Below, in pieces: positions 24,208 to 32,058 of a stretch of 64,000 nucleotides of DNA. Made by a program: the position numbers and the translations under genes. Each line of letters begins with the position of its first letter. Positions within the stretch are counted from its first letter, which is position 1. The notes beneath the pieces are model-generated. The model worked only from the letters and a program-made list of their open reading frames with translations. It searched no databases and had not been told where the DNA came from. The DNA is from Affinibrenneria salicis (GTDB taxonomy: Bacteria; Pseudomonadota; Gammaproteobacteria; Enterobacterales; Enterobacteriaceae), in the NCBI RefSeq assembly GCF_008710095.1, contig NZ_VYKJ01000014.1, positions 1 through 64,000 on the forward strand, read 5' to 3'.

Positions 24208-25020
24208 CTAGCAGTACAGCGCCAGCAGCTCATTCACTTTACTGCGCCCCAGAATATTGCGGCTTATCGTACGACGCGCCTTCACCACATATAAGACGGC
24301 GTCCTGATACCACTCACGCGTCAATATCGTATCATGATTGGAAATCAGCACAGGGATCCGGCTCTCAACCGACAGCTGATGCGCCAGGCGGGCAAGGTTT
24401 TGCTGGTCAATGCTATTAAAATTATTGGTGTGGTAAGCGGTAAAATTAGCCGTGGCGGACAACGGCGCATACGGCGGATCGCAGTAAATCACCGAGCCAG
24501 GCGCCGCATTCAGTAGAGTTTGCTGATAATGTTCGCAGACGAAAGTCGCATTCTGCGCTTTTTTAGCAAACCAGCGCAGCTCTTCTTCCGGAAAGTAAGG
24601 CTTTTTATAACGGCCGAATGGCACATTAAATTCGCCGCGCAGGTTATAACGGCATAAGCCGTTATAACAGTGACGATTCAGATAGAGAAACAATACCGCG
24701 CGCCGATAGGCATCGGCGCACAGATTAAACTCATTGCGCAGCAGATAAAAAACTTCTGAGGTATTCAGTTCCCCAGTAAACATTTCACGGGCGTCCCGCA
24801 CGAAATCATCCGTGCGGGTTTTAACGATATTGTAGAGGTTAATCAGATCGCTATTAATATCAGCCAGGATGTAGTTGTCGTATTCGGTATTCAGAAATAC
24901 TGAACCCGCGCCAACAAAGGGCTCAATCAAGCAGTCTCCTGGTGGTAGATAGCGACGAATTTCCTCCACCAGCGGATATTTCCCACCAGCCCATTTTAAG
25001 AAAGCGCGGTTTTTCTTCAT
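24208..25020 (-). CDS. dam: DNA adenine methyltransferase Dam
   Basis: 270 aa (E. coli 278). SAM motif FLKWAGGKYPLVEEIRRYLP at the N-terminus and catalytic DPPYAPLSATANF (about 179). Methylates adenine in GATC, used for mismatch-repair strand choice and replication control. Downstream of damX by 84 nt as in E. coli. Confidence 0.97.
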   Translation of the reverse strand: MKKNRAFLKWAGGKYPLVEEIRRYLPPGDCLIEPFVGAGSVFLNTEYDNYILADINSDLINLYNIVKTRTDDFVRDAREMFTGELNTSEVFYLLRNEFNLCADAYRRAVLFLYLNRHCYNGLCRYNLRGEFNVPFGRYKKPYFPEEELRWFAKKAQNATFVCEHYQQTLLNAAPGSVIYCDPPYAPLSATANFTAYHTNNFNSIDQQNLARLAHQLSVESRIPVLISNHDTILTREWYQDAVLYVVKARRTISRNILGRSKVNELLALYC

Positions 25021-25104
25021 GCCGTCGTTAGTTACTCATACTATTCAGTCAGAGCCACGGATTGTACTCTGTTTCAGACAGCACATCAGGGCTAAACATT
25101 TGTA

Positions 25105-26079
25105 TTACTTATTCAAGTCCTGCTTCACCTGACGGATCGGCTTAACCCACGGTTTTTTCGCCTGCACATCCGCCGGCAGCGGCGCGATAGCCCGCCTCGC
25201 TTCCGCGGAGGAAGAATACACGCCGTTCACCAGCACATACCAGGGTTTCCCATCCCGTTTGGTCTCGTAGACCCAATAGCCGGTGAGATTATGCTGCACT
25301 GCAAAAGCTTTTAATGTATCTGAGCGGGATGCGCTGCTCAGCTGCACCGTAAAATGACTGGCCGGCGCGGCCTGAATGCCGCCCGAACCGCTACCGGCTT
25401 GAGCCGGGCTCGCGCTGCGGGAGTCATTGCCGGCGTGGCCGGCGACCGGCGCCTTAGGCTGGCCGGCGGCGGCGGATTTGCCATTATGCGCATTTCTTTC
25501 GGCCGGCACGCGGGACGGCGTCCTGGTCGTGGTCGCCGGCGCCGTTTTGGTCGGCGCGGGTCCGACTCTGGCCGGTGCAGTCGGTAAAGAGGAAACCGGC
25601 GCCTGACTATTGTCGATGGCGCCCTGGGAATAATCGTCGATACTTCCCTGCTGATGGGAGAGCGCGTCCGTCATGTTGCCCGGTAATTCAACGCGTTGCT
25701 GGCCGCTGACCGGCTCCCGCGGGGCAGCCTGAGTCGGCTGAGGCGCGATTTCCGGCGCATTCAGTACCTGCGGCGTCTGGCTGCCGCTGTCGGCGGGCTG
25801 TCCGCCAGCGGTGGACTGTTCACCCGTCGCCGCGGAGAGATCGATGCTCTTCTCCGCGCCCGCCTGCTGCTGGCTGACCTCGTGATTCGTCGGCGCCTGC
25901 AGCGCAGAGCCGATGCCAATAATCAGCAGCAATAACACCAGGATCCCGATGCCAATCATCATATGCTGACGAGAAAGCGCTATTTTAGGCGCAGAAAAAC
26001 CTTTGTTTTTCTGTTGACGCGCAGGACGACGATCGCTGGTATCTGGTTTCAGTTCGTCTTCCGGCTTGAACTCATCCAT
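25105..26079 (-). CDS. damX: Cell-division SPOR-domain protein DamX
   Basis: 324 aa. Cytoplasmic head (about 1-37), one transmembrane helix HMMIGIGILVLLLLIIGIGS (about 39-58), a long low-complexity Ala/Gln/Pro/Thr linker (60-235) and a C-terminal SPOR domain (HFTVQLSSASRSDTLKAFA on, about 242-320) that binds denuded peptidoglycan. About 100 residues shorter than E. coli DamX (428), the difference lying in the N-terminal head and linker. Confidence 0.93.
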   Translation of the reverse strand: MDEFKPEDELKPDTSDRRPARQQKNKGFSAPKIALSRQHMMIGIGILVLLLLIIGIGSALQAPTNHEVSQQQAGAEKSIDLSAATGEQSTAGGQPADSGSQTPQVLNAPEIAPQPTQAAPREPVSGQQRVELPGNMTDALSHQQGSIDDYSQGAIDNSQAPVSSLPTAPARVGPAPTKTAPATTTRTPSRVPAERNAHNGKSAAAGQPKAPVAGHAGNDSRSASPAQAGSGSGGIQAAPASHFTVQLSSASRSDTLKAFAVQHNLTGYWVYETKRDGKPWYVLVNGVYSSSAEARRAIAPLPADVQAKKPWVKPIRQVKQDLNK

Positions 26080-26226
26080 CTAAAACCCTCCAGGTAAGAG
26101 GTGAAATGCCGCAGCCATCACGCCGGCCCGGCCGGTTAAATCATAAGGCATCTGTAATTTATTAACCATAAACCATCAACCTGAGTCTGTCGCTAAACCC
26201 CGGAAAATCTTACCCGATTATGACTG

Positions 26227-27312
26227 TCAGACCAGACTGTCGGCGATGGATGACAACACGGTTTCATGCGATACGCCGCGACGGACTTCCGCCCGGCCAA
26301 TGGCTAACGGCAGTACCAGACGCAACTCGCCGGCCAGCACTTTCTTATCGCGTAGCATATGCGGCAGATACGATTCGGGCGTCATCACGTCCGGTCCGCT
26401 GACCGGCAGGCCCGCGCGCGACAGCAGCGAACGGATCCGTTCACAATCTTGCGCGGAAAACTGGCCCAGACGCCGGGAGGCGCAGGCCGCCATCATGATC
26501 CCCGCCGCAACGGCTTCACCATGCAGCCAGTTGCCGTAACCCATTTCAGTTTCGATCGCATGACCGTAGGTATGGCCAAGATTGAGCAGCGCGCGTACGC
26601 CGTTTTCTCGTTCATCGGCCGCCACCACCTCTGCTTTTAATTCACAGCAGCGCCGGATACACCAGGCCAGCGCGCGGTTGTCCAGCGCGCGGATCGCTTC
26701 GATGTTTTGTTCCAGCCAGCAGAAGAAATCGGGATCGAGGATAATGCCGTATTTAATGACTTCGGCCAGACCGGAGGAGAGTTCACGCGCCGGCAGCGTT
26801 TTCAGGCAGTCCAGATCGACCACCACGGATGCCGGCTGATAGAAGGCGCCAATCATATTCTTGCCCAACGGGTGATTGACCGCCGTTTTGCCACCCACGG
26901 AGGAATCGACTTGCGACAACAGCGTAGTCGGCACCTGAATAAAACGCACGCCGCGTTGATAGCTGGCCGCGGCAAACCCGGCCAGATCGCCGATCACCCC
27001 GCCGCCCAGCGCCACCACCGTAGTATCACGGCCGTGCGGCTTCTCCAGCAGCGCGGTAAAAACCTGATCCAGCACGGTGAGAGATTTGTATTTTTCACCA
27101 TCAGGCAAAATAACCTGATCGACCAGTACGCCCGCCTGTTCCAGTACCGTTCTGACGCGGTCCAGATACAGCGGGGCAATGGTCTGGTTGGTGACCAGCA
27201 TAACCTGATCGCCAGCCTTTAACGGCATAAAAGAGGCAGGGTCGTGAAATAATCCAGCCGCTATCGTAATCGGGTAACTGCGTTCCCCCAGCGTTACGGT
27301 AATTCTTTCCAT
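26227..27312 (-). CDS. aroB: 3-dehydroquinate synthase
   Basis: 361 aa, E. coli length about 362. NAD motif [40 protein letters not shown] and metal ligands in [12 protein letters not shown]. Second step of the shikimate pathway. It follows aroK by 48 nt, but a strong terminator-like hairpin lies in between. Confidence 0.98.
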   Translation of the reverse strand: MERITVTLGERSYPITIAAGLFHDPASFMPLKAGDQVMLVTNQTIAPLYLDRVRTVLEQAGVLVDQVILPDGEKYKSLTVLDQVFTALLEKPHGRDTTVVALGGGVIGDLAGFAAASYQRGVRFIQVPTTLLSQVDSSVGGKTAVNHPLGKNMIGAFYQPASVVVDLDCLKTLPARELSSGLAEVIKYGIILDPDFFCWLEQNIEAIRALDNRALAWCIRRCCELKAEVVAADERENGVRALLNLGHTYGHAIETEMGYGNWLHGEAVAAGIMMAACASRRLGQFSAQDCERIRSLLSRAGLPVSGPDVMTPESYLPHMLRDKKVLAGELRLVLPLAIGRAEVRRGVSHETVLSSIADSLV

Positions 27313-27331
27313 GCGCGAATAAAGACCTGTT

Positions 27332-27353
27332 AAAAAACCTGCCGGAGGCAGGT
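27332..27353 (-). terminator. Terminator/attenuator between aroK and aroB
   Basis: On the minus strand ACCTGCC-TCC-GGCAGGT is followed directly by TTTTTT (arms 27347-27353 and 27337-27343; T-run from the A-run 27332-27337). It is a complete intrinsic terminator 8 nt after the aroK stop, inside what is usually treated as one operon. Confidence 0.85.
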
Positions 27354-27360
27354 ATGAAGA

Positions 27361-27888
27361 TTAAAATGAGTTGCTTTCCAGCATATTAATAATCTGGTTA
27401 GCAACGACCTTAGCGCTTTGATCGTCAGTACGAATGGTGACGTCGGCGATTTCTTCATACAGCGGATTGCGTTCTTTCGCCAACTCTTCCAGAACTTCAC
27501 GCGGTGGGTTTTCAACCTGAAGCAACGGACGCTTCTTATCGCGCTGGGTGCGAGCCAGCTGTTTCTCGATCGTGGTTTCCAGATACACCACTACACCCCG
27601 AGCGGAAAGACGATTGCGCGTTTCGCGCGATTTTACTGAACCGCCGCCAGTCGCCAGAACGATTCCCTGTTTCTCCGTCAATTCATTAATGACTTTCTCT
27701 TCGCGATCGCGAAATCCTTCTTCGCCTTCCACGTCGAATACCCAGCCCACATCAGCCCCGGTACGTCGCTCAATTTCTTGATCGGAGTCGAAAAACTCCA
27801 TATTGAGTTGCTGAGCTAACTGACGGCCAATGGTGCTTTTGCCGGCACCCATAGGCCCAACCAGAAAGATATTGCGTTTCTCTGCCAT
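27361..27888 (-). CDS. aroK: Shikimate kinase 1
   Basis: 175 aa, nearly identical to E. coli AroK (173). P-loop [11 protein letters not shown] (about 11), shikimate-binding [11 protein letters not shown] and [11 protein letters not shown], lid arginine region [11 protein letters not shown]. Two extra residues (SF) at the C-terminus. Promoter-proximal gene of the aroK-aroB-damX-dam-rpe-gph-trpS series. Confidence 0.98.
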   Translation of the reverse strand: MAEKRNIFLVGPMGAGKSTIGRQLAQQLNMEFFDSDQEIERRTGADVGWVFDVEGEEGFRDREEKVINELTEKQGIVLATGGGSVKSRETRNRLSARGVVVYLETTIEKQLARTQRDKKRPLLQVENPPREVLEELAKERNPLYEEIADVTIRTDDQSAKVVANQIINMLESNSF

Positions 27889-28340
27889 GTTTTTTGGTAT
27901 TACTAAGACAATTCGTTAATGATAACCCGCCCCGCTAATCAAACCAGCAGCGGGACCTAAACTGAAACCTCATGAGCGATAGTGCGAGAATCAGACAAAA
28001 AATTATCTCAACACTCAGGGGCGTTTGGCAACTGAATAAATTGCCTTACACACCACAGGTGGGTAAATAGCGTGTTTTATCGACATCTCCGGTGCAACAA
28101 CACTTCAGTGCTCAATTCGCTAACCCTTGTAAGCTAAATCCGCCGCAGCGTCAAACTGAGAAGACGGTAATCGAACAAAATATTGAGACAGTTCGCTGAA
28201 AAAAAACTTTTTTTCCCGATGCTATCACATTGATGAGCGGAATATTCGGTCAGAGGGCGGCCGCAACGACGCGAGTCGCGGGAATGACGGGACAACAGCG
28301 TCAGGTCATCTGTAATCTACAAAATAATGGGCTATTGCGC
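27889..28340 (-). promoter_or_regulatory. hofQ-aroK intergenic region (452 bp)
   Basis: No coding content. It must carry the promoter(s) of aroK. Seen: an inverted repeat CCCGCT/AGCGGG (27931-27936 with 27949-27954) in the leader, and an A8-C-T7 tract at 28199-28214. A TTGAGA hexamer on the minus strand about 130 nt upstream of aroK is a -35 candidate but its -10 is not clear. Confidence 0.4.
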
Positions 28341-29615
28341 TTATGGCTTTAGCAGCGTGGGGGTAATAAAAATAACCAGTTCGCGCCGCTGATGCTGCCG
28401 GGTACTTTTTTTAAACAGCCGCCCCAGCAGCGGAATGTCTCCCAGGCCCGGAACTTTTTCTTCTCCGCGGGTTTTCTGCTGCTGAAATATGCCGCCCAGC
28501 ACCACGGTTTCACCGTCGCCTACCGTGACCTGAGTCTGGATCTCCTGTTTATCGATCGCCAACACCTCGCCGTCATCGCCCTGGCGAATCGCTCTGCCGG
28601 GCATATTCTGACTGATGCGCAAATTGAGCGTGATCCGTTCACCGCTGAGAATACGCGGAGTGACTTCCATACCGAGCACCGCCTCCTTGAACTCGATGGA
28701 AGTTGAACCGCTCGCCCCGCTCGATACCTGATAAGGTATCTCCGTCCCCTGTTTAATGCTGGCGGTCTGCTGATGGGCGGTAACCAAACGCGGGCTGGCC
28801 ATGATCTCCACCTGATTCTCCTGCTCCAGCGCCATCAGCTCCAGATCCAGCAGGCGGCCGTTGATGCGGGCAAGATGGAAACCGGCGCGCGCCGTCGGCG
28901 TTTCGACCGGCAGGCTTACGGAAAAGTTATTGATGCGCAGCGCCCGCGCGCCGCTCTCCTGCGCGGCCAGCCCCCAGTTCACGCCCAGCTCGCGCAAATT
29001 CTCATTGCTCATGGTGACAATGTGCGCCGCCAGTTGAACCTGGGCCAATGGCAGATCCCGTTCCGCCACCCAGAGTTTCAGTTGCGCCAGCGCCTGCTCA
29101 CTGTCCCGAATAAACAGCGTATTGGTGCGATTATCCGCCGTTACGCTGCCGCTCGCGGTCAGCAATGCGCCGCGCTGCGCGTTCAGGCTGTCCGCCACCT
29201 CTTGCGCATCGGCATGGCGCAGCGCCATCGACAGATTGCCGGGCGGCAGGTTCTGCTCCTGCCGCCGCCGCTGCGCCTCCTGCTGCCGTTGCCGCTGGAG
29301 CAGCACGCCGGCCGGGAACACCATCATCACATTGCCCTCACGCTCCATCGCCAGTTCCGCGCTGCGCAGGATGATATCCAGCGCCTGCGGCCAGGGTACG
29401 TCCGCCAGCCGCAGGCTAACGTCACCCTTTACCTCCGGGGCCACCACCAGATTCAGTTGCTGATGATCGGCCAGCGCCTGCAGCACACGCTGAACCGGCA
29501 CCTCATCAAAAGCCATGGAAACCAGCGGGGGTGTCGACGCCGCGGACAACGGAGCAAAACAAAGAGCCAGCAGCAGACTCAGCCACCTCGCGCCGACCGG
29601 CGCCATTCTCGTCAT
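28341..29615 (-). CDS. hofQ: DNA-uptake secretin HofQ (ComE/PilQ type)
   Basis: 424 aa from ATG 29615, whose ATGA overlaps the hofP stop; E. coli HofQ is 412. Signal peptide (about 1-24), STN/N-terminal secretin domain (VSMAFDEVPVQRVLQALADH), middle short domain, then the secretin pore region with PRLVTAHQQTASIKQGTEIP and VPGLGDIPLLGRLFKK. It forms an outer-membrane channel for type IV-like pili or DNA uptake; in E. coli needed for using DNA as nutrient. Confidence 0.95.
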   Translation of the reverse strand: MTRMAPVGARWLSLLLALCFAPLSAASTPPLVSMAFDEVPVQRVLQALADHQQLNLVVAPEVKGDVSLRLADVPWPQALDIILRSAELAMEREGNVMMVFPAGVLLQRQRQQEAQRRRQEQNLPPGNLSMALRHADAQEVADSLNAQRGALLTASGSVTADNRTNTLFIRDSEQALAQLKLWVAERDLPLAQVQLAAHIVTMSNENLRELGVNWGLAAQESGARALRINNFSVSLPVETPTARAGFHLARINGRLLDLELMALEQENQVEIMASPRLVTAHQQTASIKQGTEIPYQVSSGASGSTSIEFKEAVLGMEVTPRILSGERITLNLRISQNMPGRAIRQGDDGEVLAIDKQEIQTQVTVGDGETVVLGGIFQQQKTRGEEKVPGLGDIPLLGRLFKKSTRQHQRRELVIFITPTLLKP

Positions 29616-30004
29616 GGCCGCCCCGCCCCGGATAGAAAAGGAGAAGACAGCCGCACGCTTTTCAGCGCAGGACCGCACTGCGGCGAGCGCCCGACGGCGA
29701 TCAACTCCGCGCCGCGCTTATCCAGACGGACAATCCGCCACGCGCCCGGCAGCACATCGCCTGTGTTGATCTTGCGCCAGCCCGCCGCCTGCTGCGCCAG
29801 CCAGCCAGACCAGCGCGCATTCTGGCCAATGACGCCGCGCATCCGCCAACCGCTGAATGTTTCCGCCGGCGCGCAGAACGCCCCGTTCAGCGGCTGAAAA
29901 GGATCGCGCGCGGACGCCGCTTCATGACCCGCGCCGCCAGCCTGCATAACTACGCTCACGCCCATAATAAAGATCCCATATTTATTCATTCGGTTGCCGT
30001 TCAT
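29612..30004 (-). CDS. hofP: HofP, pilus-assembly accessory protein
   Basis: 130 aa. N-terminal hydrophobic/signal stretch, then DPFQPLNG and a PilP-like beta domain (LSGWLAQ-type WRINTGDVLPG). The ATG at 30004 has GAGGG upstream; ATG 29989 is an alternative. The gene overlaps hofO by 23 nt and hofQ by 4 nt. The call rests on position plus the weak PilP-like features. Confidence 0.85.
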   Translation of the reverse strand: MNGNRMNKYGIFIMGVSVVMQAGGAGHEAASARDPFQPLNGAFCAPAETFSGWRMRGVIGQNARWSGWLAQQAAGWRKINTGDVLPGAWRIVRLDKRGAELIAVGRSPQCGPALKSVRLSSPFLSGAGRP

Positions 30005-30536
30005 CCGTCCCTCGTATGGCGCTCAGTACCAGTGTGAGCGTCAATTCATCCTTATCGCGCGCGATCGCCAGCCGGACAATGCGCACCGGATGCGGCGCGG
30101 AATTAAACGCCTGCAGGAAACGCAAGAGCCGGTGATAATCGGCGCCCAGAATCAACTGCCAGTTGCGCATTGTTTGTGACGGCTCACTATCATCGGTAAT
30201 CGTGTGCCAGGAAAGCAGACGGGCCCCGGATTGTCGTAGCGCGGCCATCACCCGGCCATGCACCGACGCGCCCCCGGACGCGGCGGGCCGTTCAACCAGC
30301 TCACGCCATTGTGCGGACAGCGCGTCGGCGGACGGCAGTTGCGCCAGTTTGCCGCGATACAGTTCAAGCTGCGTCTGAGTCTGAGCGATTTGCTGGCGCA
30401 GACTTTCCCGACCGCGCCATTCGCTCGCCAACGGCGCCCAGCCGGCCAACGCGCCCAGAATGCCGACTACCACGTTCTGCAGCCCAAACCGCAGCCAGAA
30501 CGGCTGCGCCAGCCACAAAGGCCATAGGCTATTCAT
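29982..30536 (-). CDS. hofO: HofO, PilO-like inner-membrane protein
   Basis: 184 aa from ATG 30536 (MNSLWPLWLAQPFWLRFGLQ). One membrane helix (about 17-35), a coiled-coil segment (ESLRQQIAQTQTQLELYRG) and a C-terminal ferredoxin-like domain, as in PilO. It overlaps hofN by 8 nt. Assigned mainly from operon position and this layout. Confidence 0.85.
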   Translation of the reverse strand: MNSLWPLWLAQPFWLRFGLQNVVVGILGALAGWAPLASEWRGRESLRQQIAQTQTQLELYRGKLAQLPSADALSAQWRELVERPAASGGASVHGRVMAALRQSGARLLSWHTITDDSEPSQTMRNWQLILGADYHRLLRFLQAFNSAPHPVRIVRLAIARDKDELTLTLVLSAIRGTDERQPNE

Positions 30537-31098
30537 TAGGGGAAGACGCCCCCGTCGACCGCCACATCGCCTGCAGAGCAAAATGCAGCGGGCGCGCGTC
30601 CTCCGTGGACGGCGCGGCGCGGGATACTGTTTCCAGACGAATATTATTCAGCGCCGGATACGCCGCCAGCGCCTCACTGAACGCCACTATCGCGTCGTAA
30701 GCGTCACTGCCGCCATTCAGCGACAGGCGTTGATCCCGTTCCTGCAGCGAGGTCAGCCACAGCCGCGACGACACCAGCACCGGCAGTTGCGCCAGCAGGG
30801 CCTGATAACGCTGGTTATGTTGCTGACTGGCCAGGATCTCCGCCTGCCGCAGTTGGTGCCGTTGGATTTTCTGCCAGCATTCGCGCCGTTGCTGATAGAG
30901 CCCGACGGTGCTCTGCTGCTGGCGGGAAAGGCCATCCAGCGTCCGACTCAATGCCTGCTGCTGCTGCCGACAGGACAGAAACAACAGCGCGAACCCGCCC
31001 GCGACCAGCAGCATCTGCCCCAGCAGGAGAAGAAAACAGTGGCGTTTTTGCCGCCGCAGACGGTTCTGGCGCCAGGGGAGGAAATTAACCTGCACCAT
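30529..31098 (-). CDS. hofN: HofN, PilN-like inner-membrane protein
   Basis: 189 aa from ATG 31098, giving MVQVNFLPWRQNRLRRQKRH with the PilN-type NFLPWR motif that binds PilM, then one membrane helix (about 23-43) and a coiled coil. An ATGA overlap joins it to hofM. A longer reading of the same frame upstream is only the shadow of hofM. Confidence 0.9.
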   Translation of the reverse strand: MVQVNFLPWRQNRLRRQKRHCFLLLLGQMLLVAGGFALLFLSCRQQQQALSRTLDGLSRQQQSTVGLYQQRRECWQKIQRHQLRQAEILASQQHNQRYQALLAQLPVLVSSRLWLTSLQERDQRLSLNGGSDAYDAIVAFSEALAAYPALNNIRLETVSRAAPSTEDARPLHFALQAMWRSTGASSPNE

Positions 31099-31940
31099 CA
31101 GGCATCTCCGGGCCGCAGCGCCAGTCCGCCAGCCAGCACAAACGCGCCTGGCCGCTCGGGCAACGGCGGCTGCAATTGGCTGAATGCGCTCAAAGGAGAC
31201 CACAGAACGGCCTCGCCAGGGGCAGGCGGCGCCCCATGCTCCGCCGCGCTGCTGTAATATATCGGCTGCGAGACGGACATCGGGCACTGCGCGACAACCT
31301 GCCGCAGCGCATCGGCCAGATGGCGTATCTCATCGCGGTAAAGCATACCGAACTGCAGCGGCTGTCCCCACGAGGTGGTCCACAGCCAGCCTTCCGTCAG
31401 CTCATGCACCAAAATCCCCTCCTGCGCCAACCCGGCCGATTGCGCCATGCCGCGCAGAGCGCAGGGCATAATATCGACCGCGTCCGGGGTCAAACCGGCC
31501 TGGCGCAGGCAGCCCAGCCATAGATCCAGCTCCTGGCGCCAGGCGGCGGTCACCCGCAGCGAACCGGATTCCTCGCGATAGTCGAAAGTCAGTGACTCGC
31601 CACTCACCGGAAACAGCCTGGCCGCCATGGTTTCTATGTACCAGCTGCGCTCCGGCTCGCGCAGCCGGCGGTCAGGCAACGGCATGTTTTGCTGCAGGAT
31701 GCGCTGCACCGGAAAACCGACCCGCAGCGAGATCGCGCGGGGCAATTGTTTACGCCAGTGCAGCAAGACCTCACAAAGACGGTCGGGATAGTGTAGACTA
31801 CCGCCACGTAGCGTATCGTCCGGCAACCTGAGCTGCCACCATTGACGGAGCTGCCAGCCATAACGACGGCGCTGAACCGCGAGAGCGCGCAGGCATCCGT
31901 TTTGTATATCTAACCCAACCCGCCAGATCTGATAAGCCAT
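31098..31940 (-). CDS. hofM: HofM, PilM-like actin-fold protein
   Basis: 280 aa (E. coli 259), MAYQIWRVGLDIQNGCLRAL: the DIQN start of the actin-like ATPase fold. It is the cytoplasmic partner of HofN. First gene of hofMNOPQ; a GGGAGG site lies 11 nt before the ATG. Divergent from mrcA. Confidence 0.92.
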   Translation of the reverse strand: MAYQIWRVGLDIQNGCLRALAVQRRRYGWQLRQWWQLRLPDDTLRGGSLHYPDRLCEVLLHWRKQLPRAISLRVGFPVQRILQQNMPLPDRRLREPERSWYIETMAARLFPVSGESLTFDYREESGSLRVTAAWRQELDLWLGCLRQAGLTPDAVDIMPCALRGMAQSAGLAQEGILVHELTEGWLWTTSWGQPLQFGMLYRDEIRHLADALRQVVAQCPMSVSQPIYYSSAAEHGAPPAPGEAVLWSPLSAFSQLQPPLPERPGAFVLAGGLALRPGDA

Positions 31941-32058
31941 GCGTAACGCGACCTCCCTATCGTTGAATAAAAGAACGTATCCACGTAGCAGGCTTACCTT
32001 TATACTAGCGCGCGGTTGTTTATAAACTATCCAGACCCGTTTGAATGGAAGATTTCAG

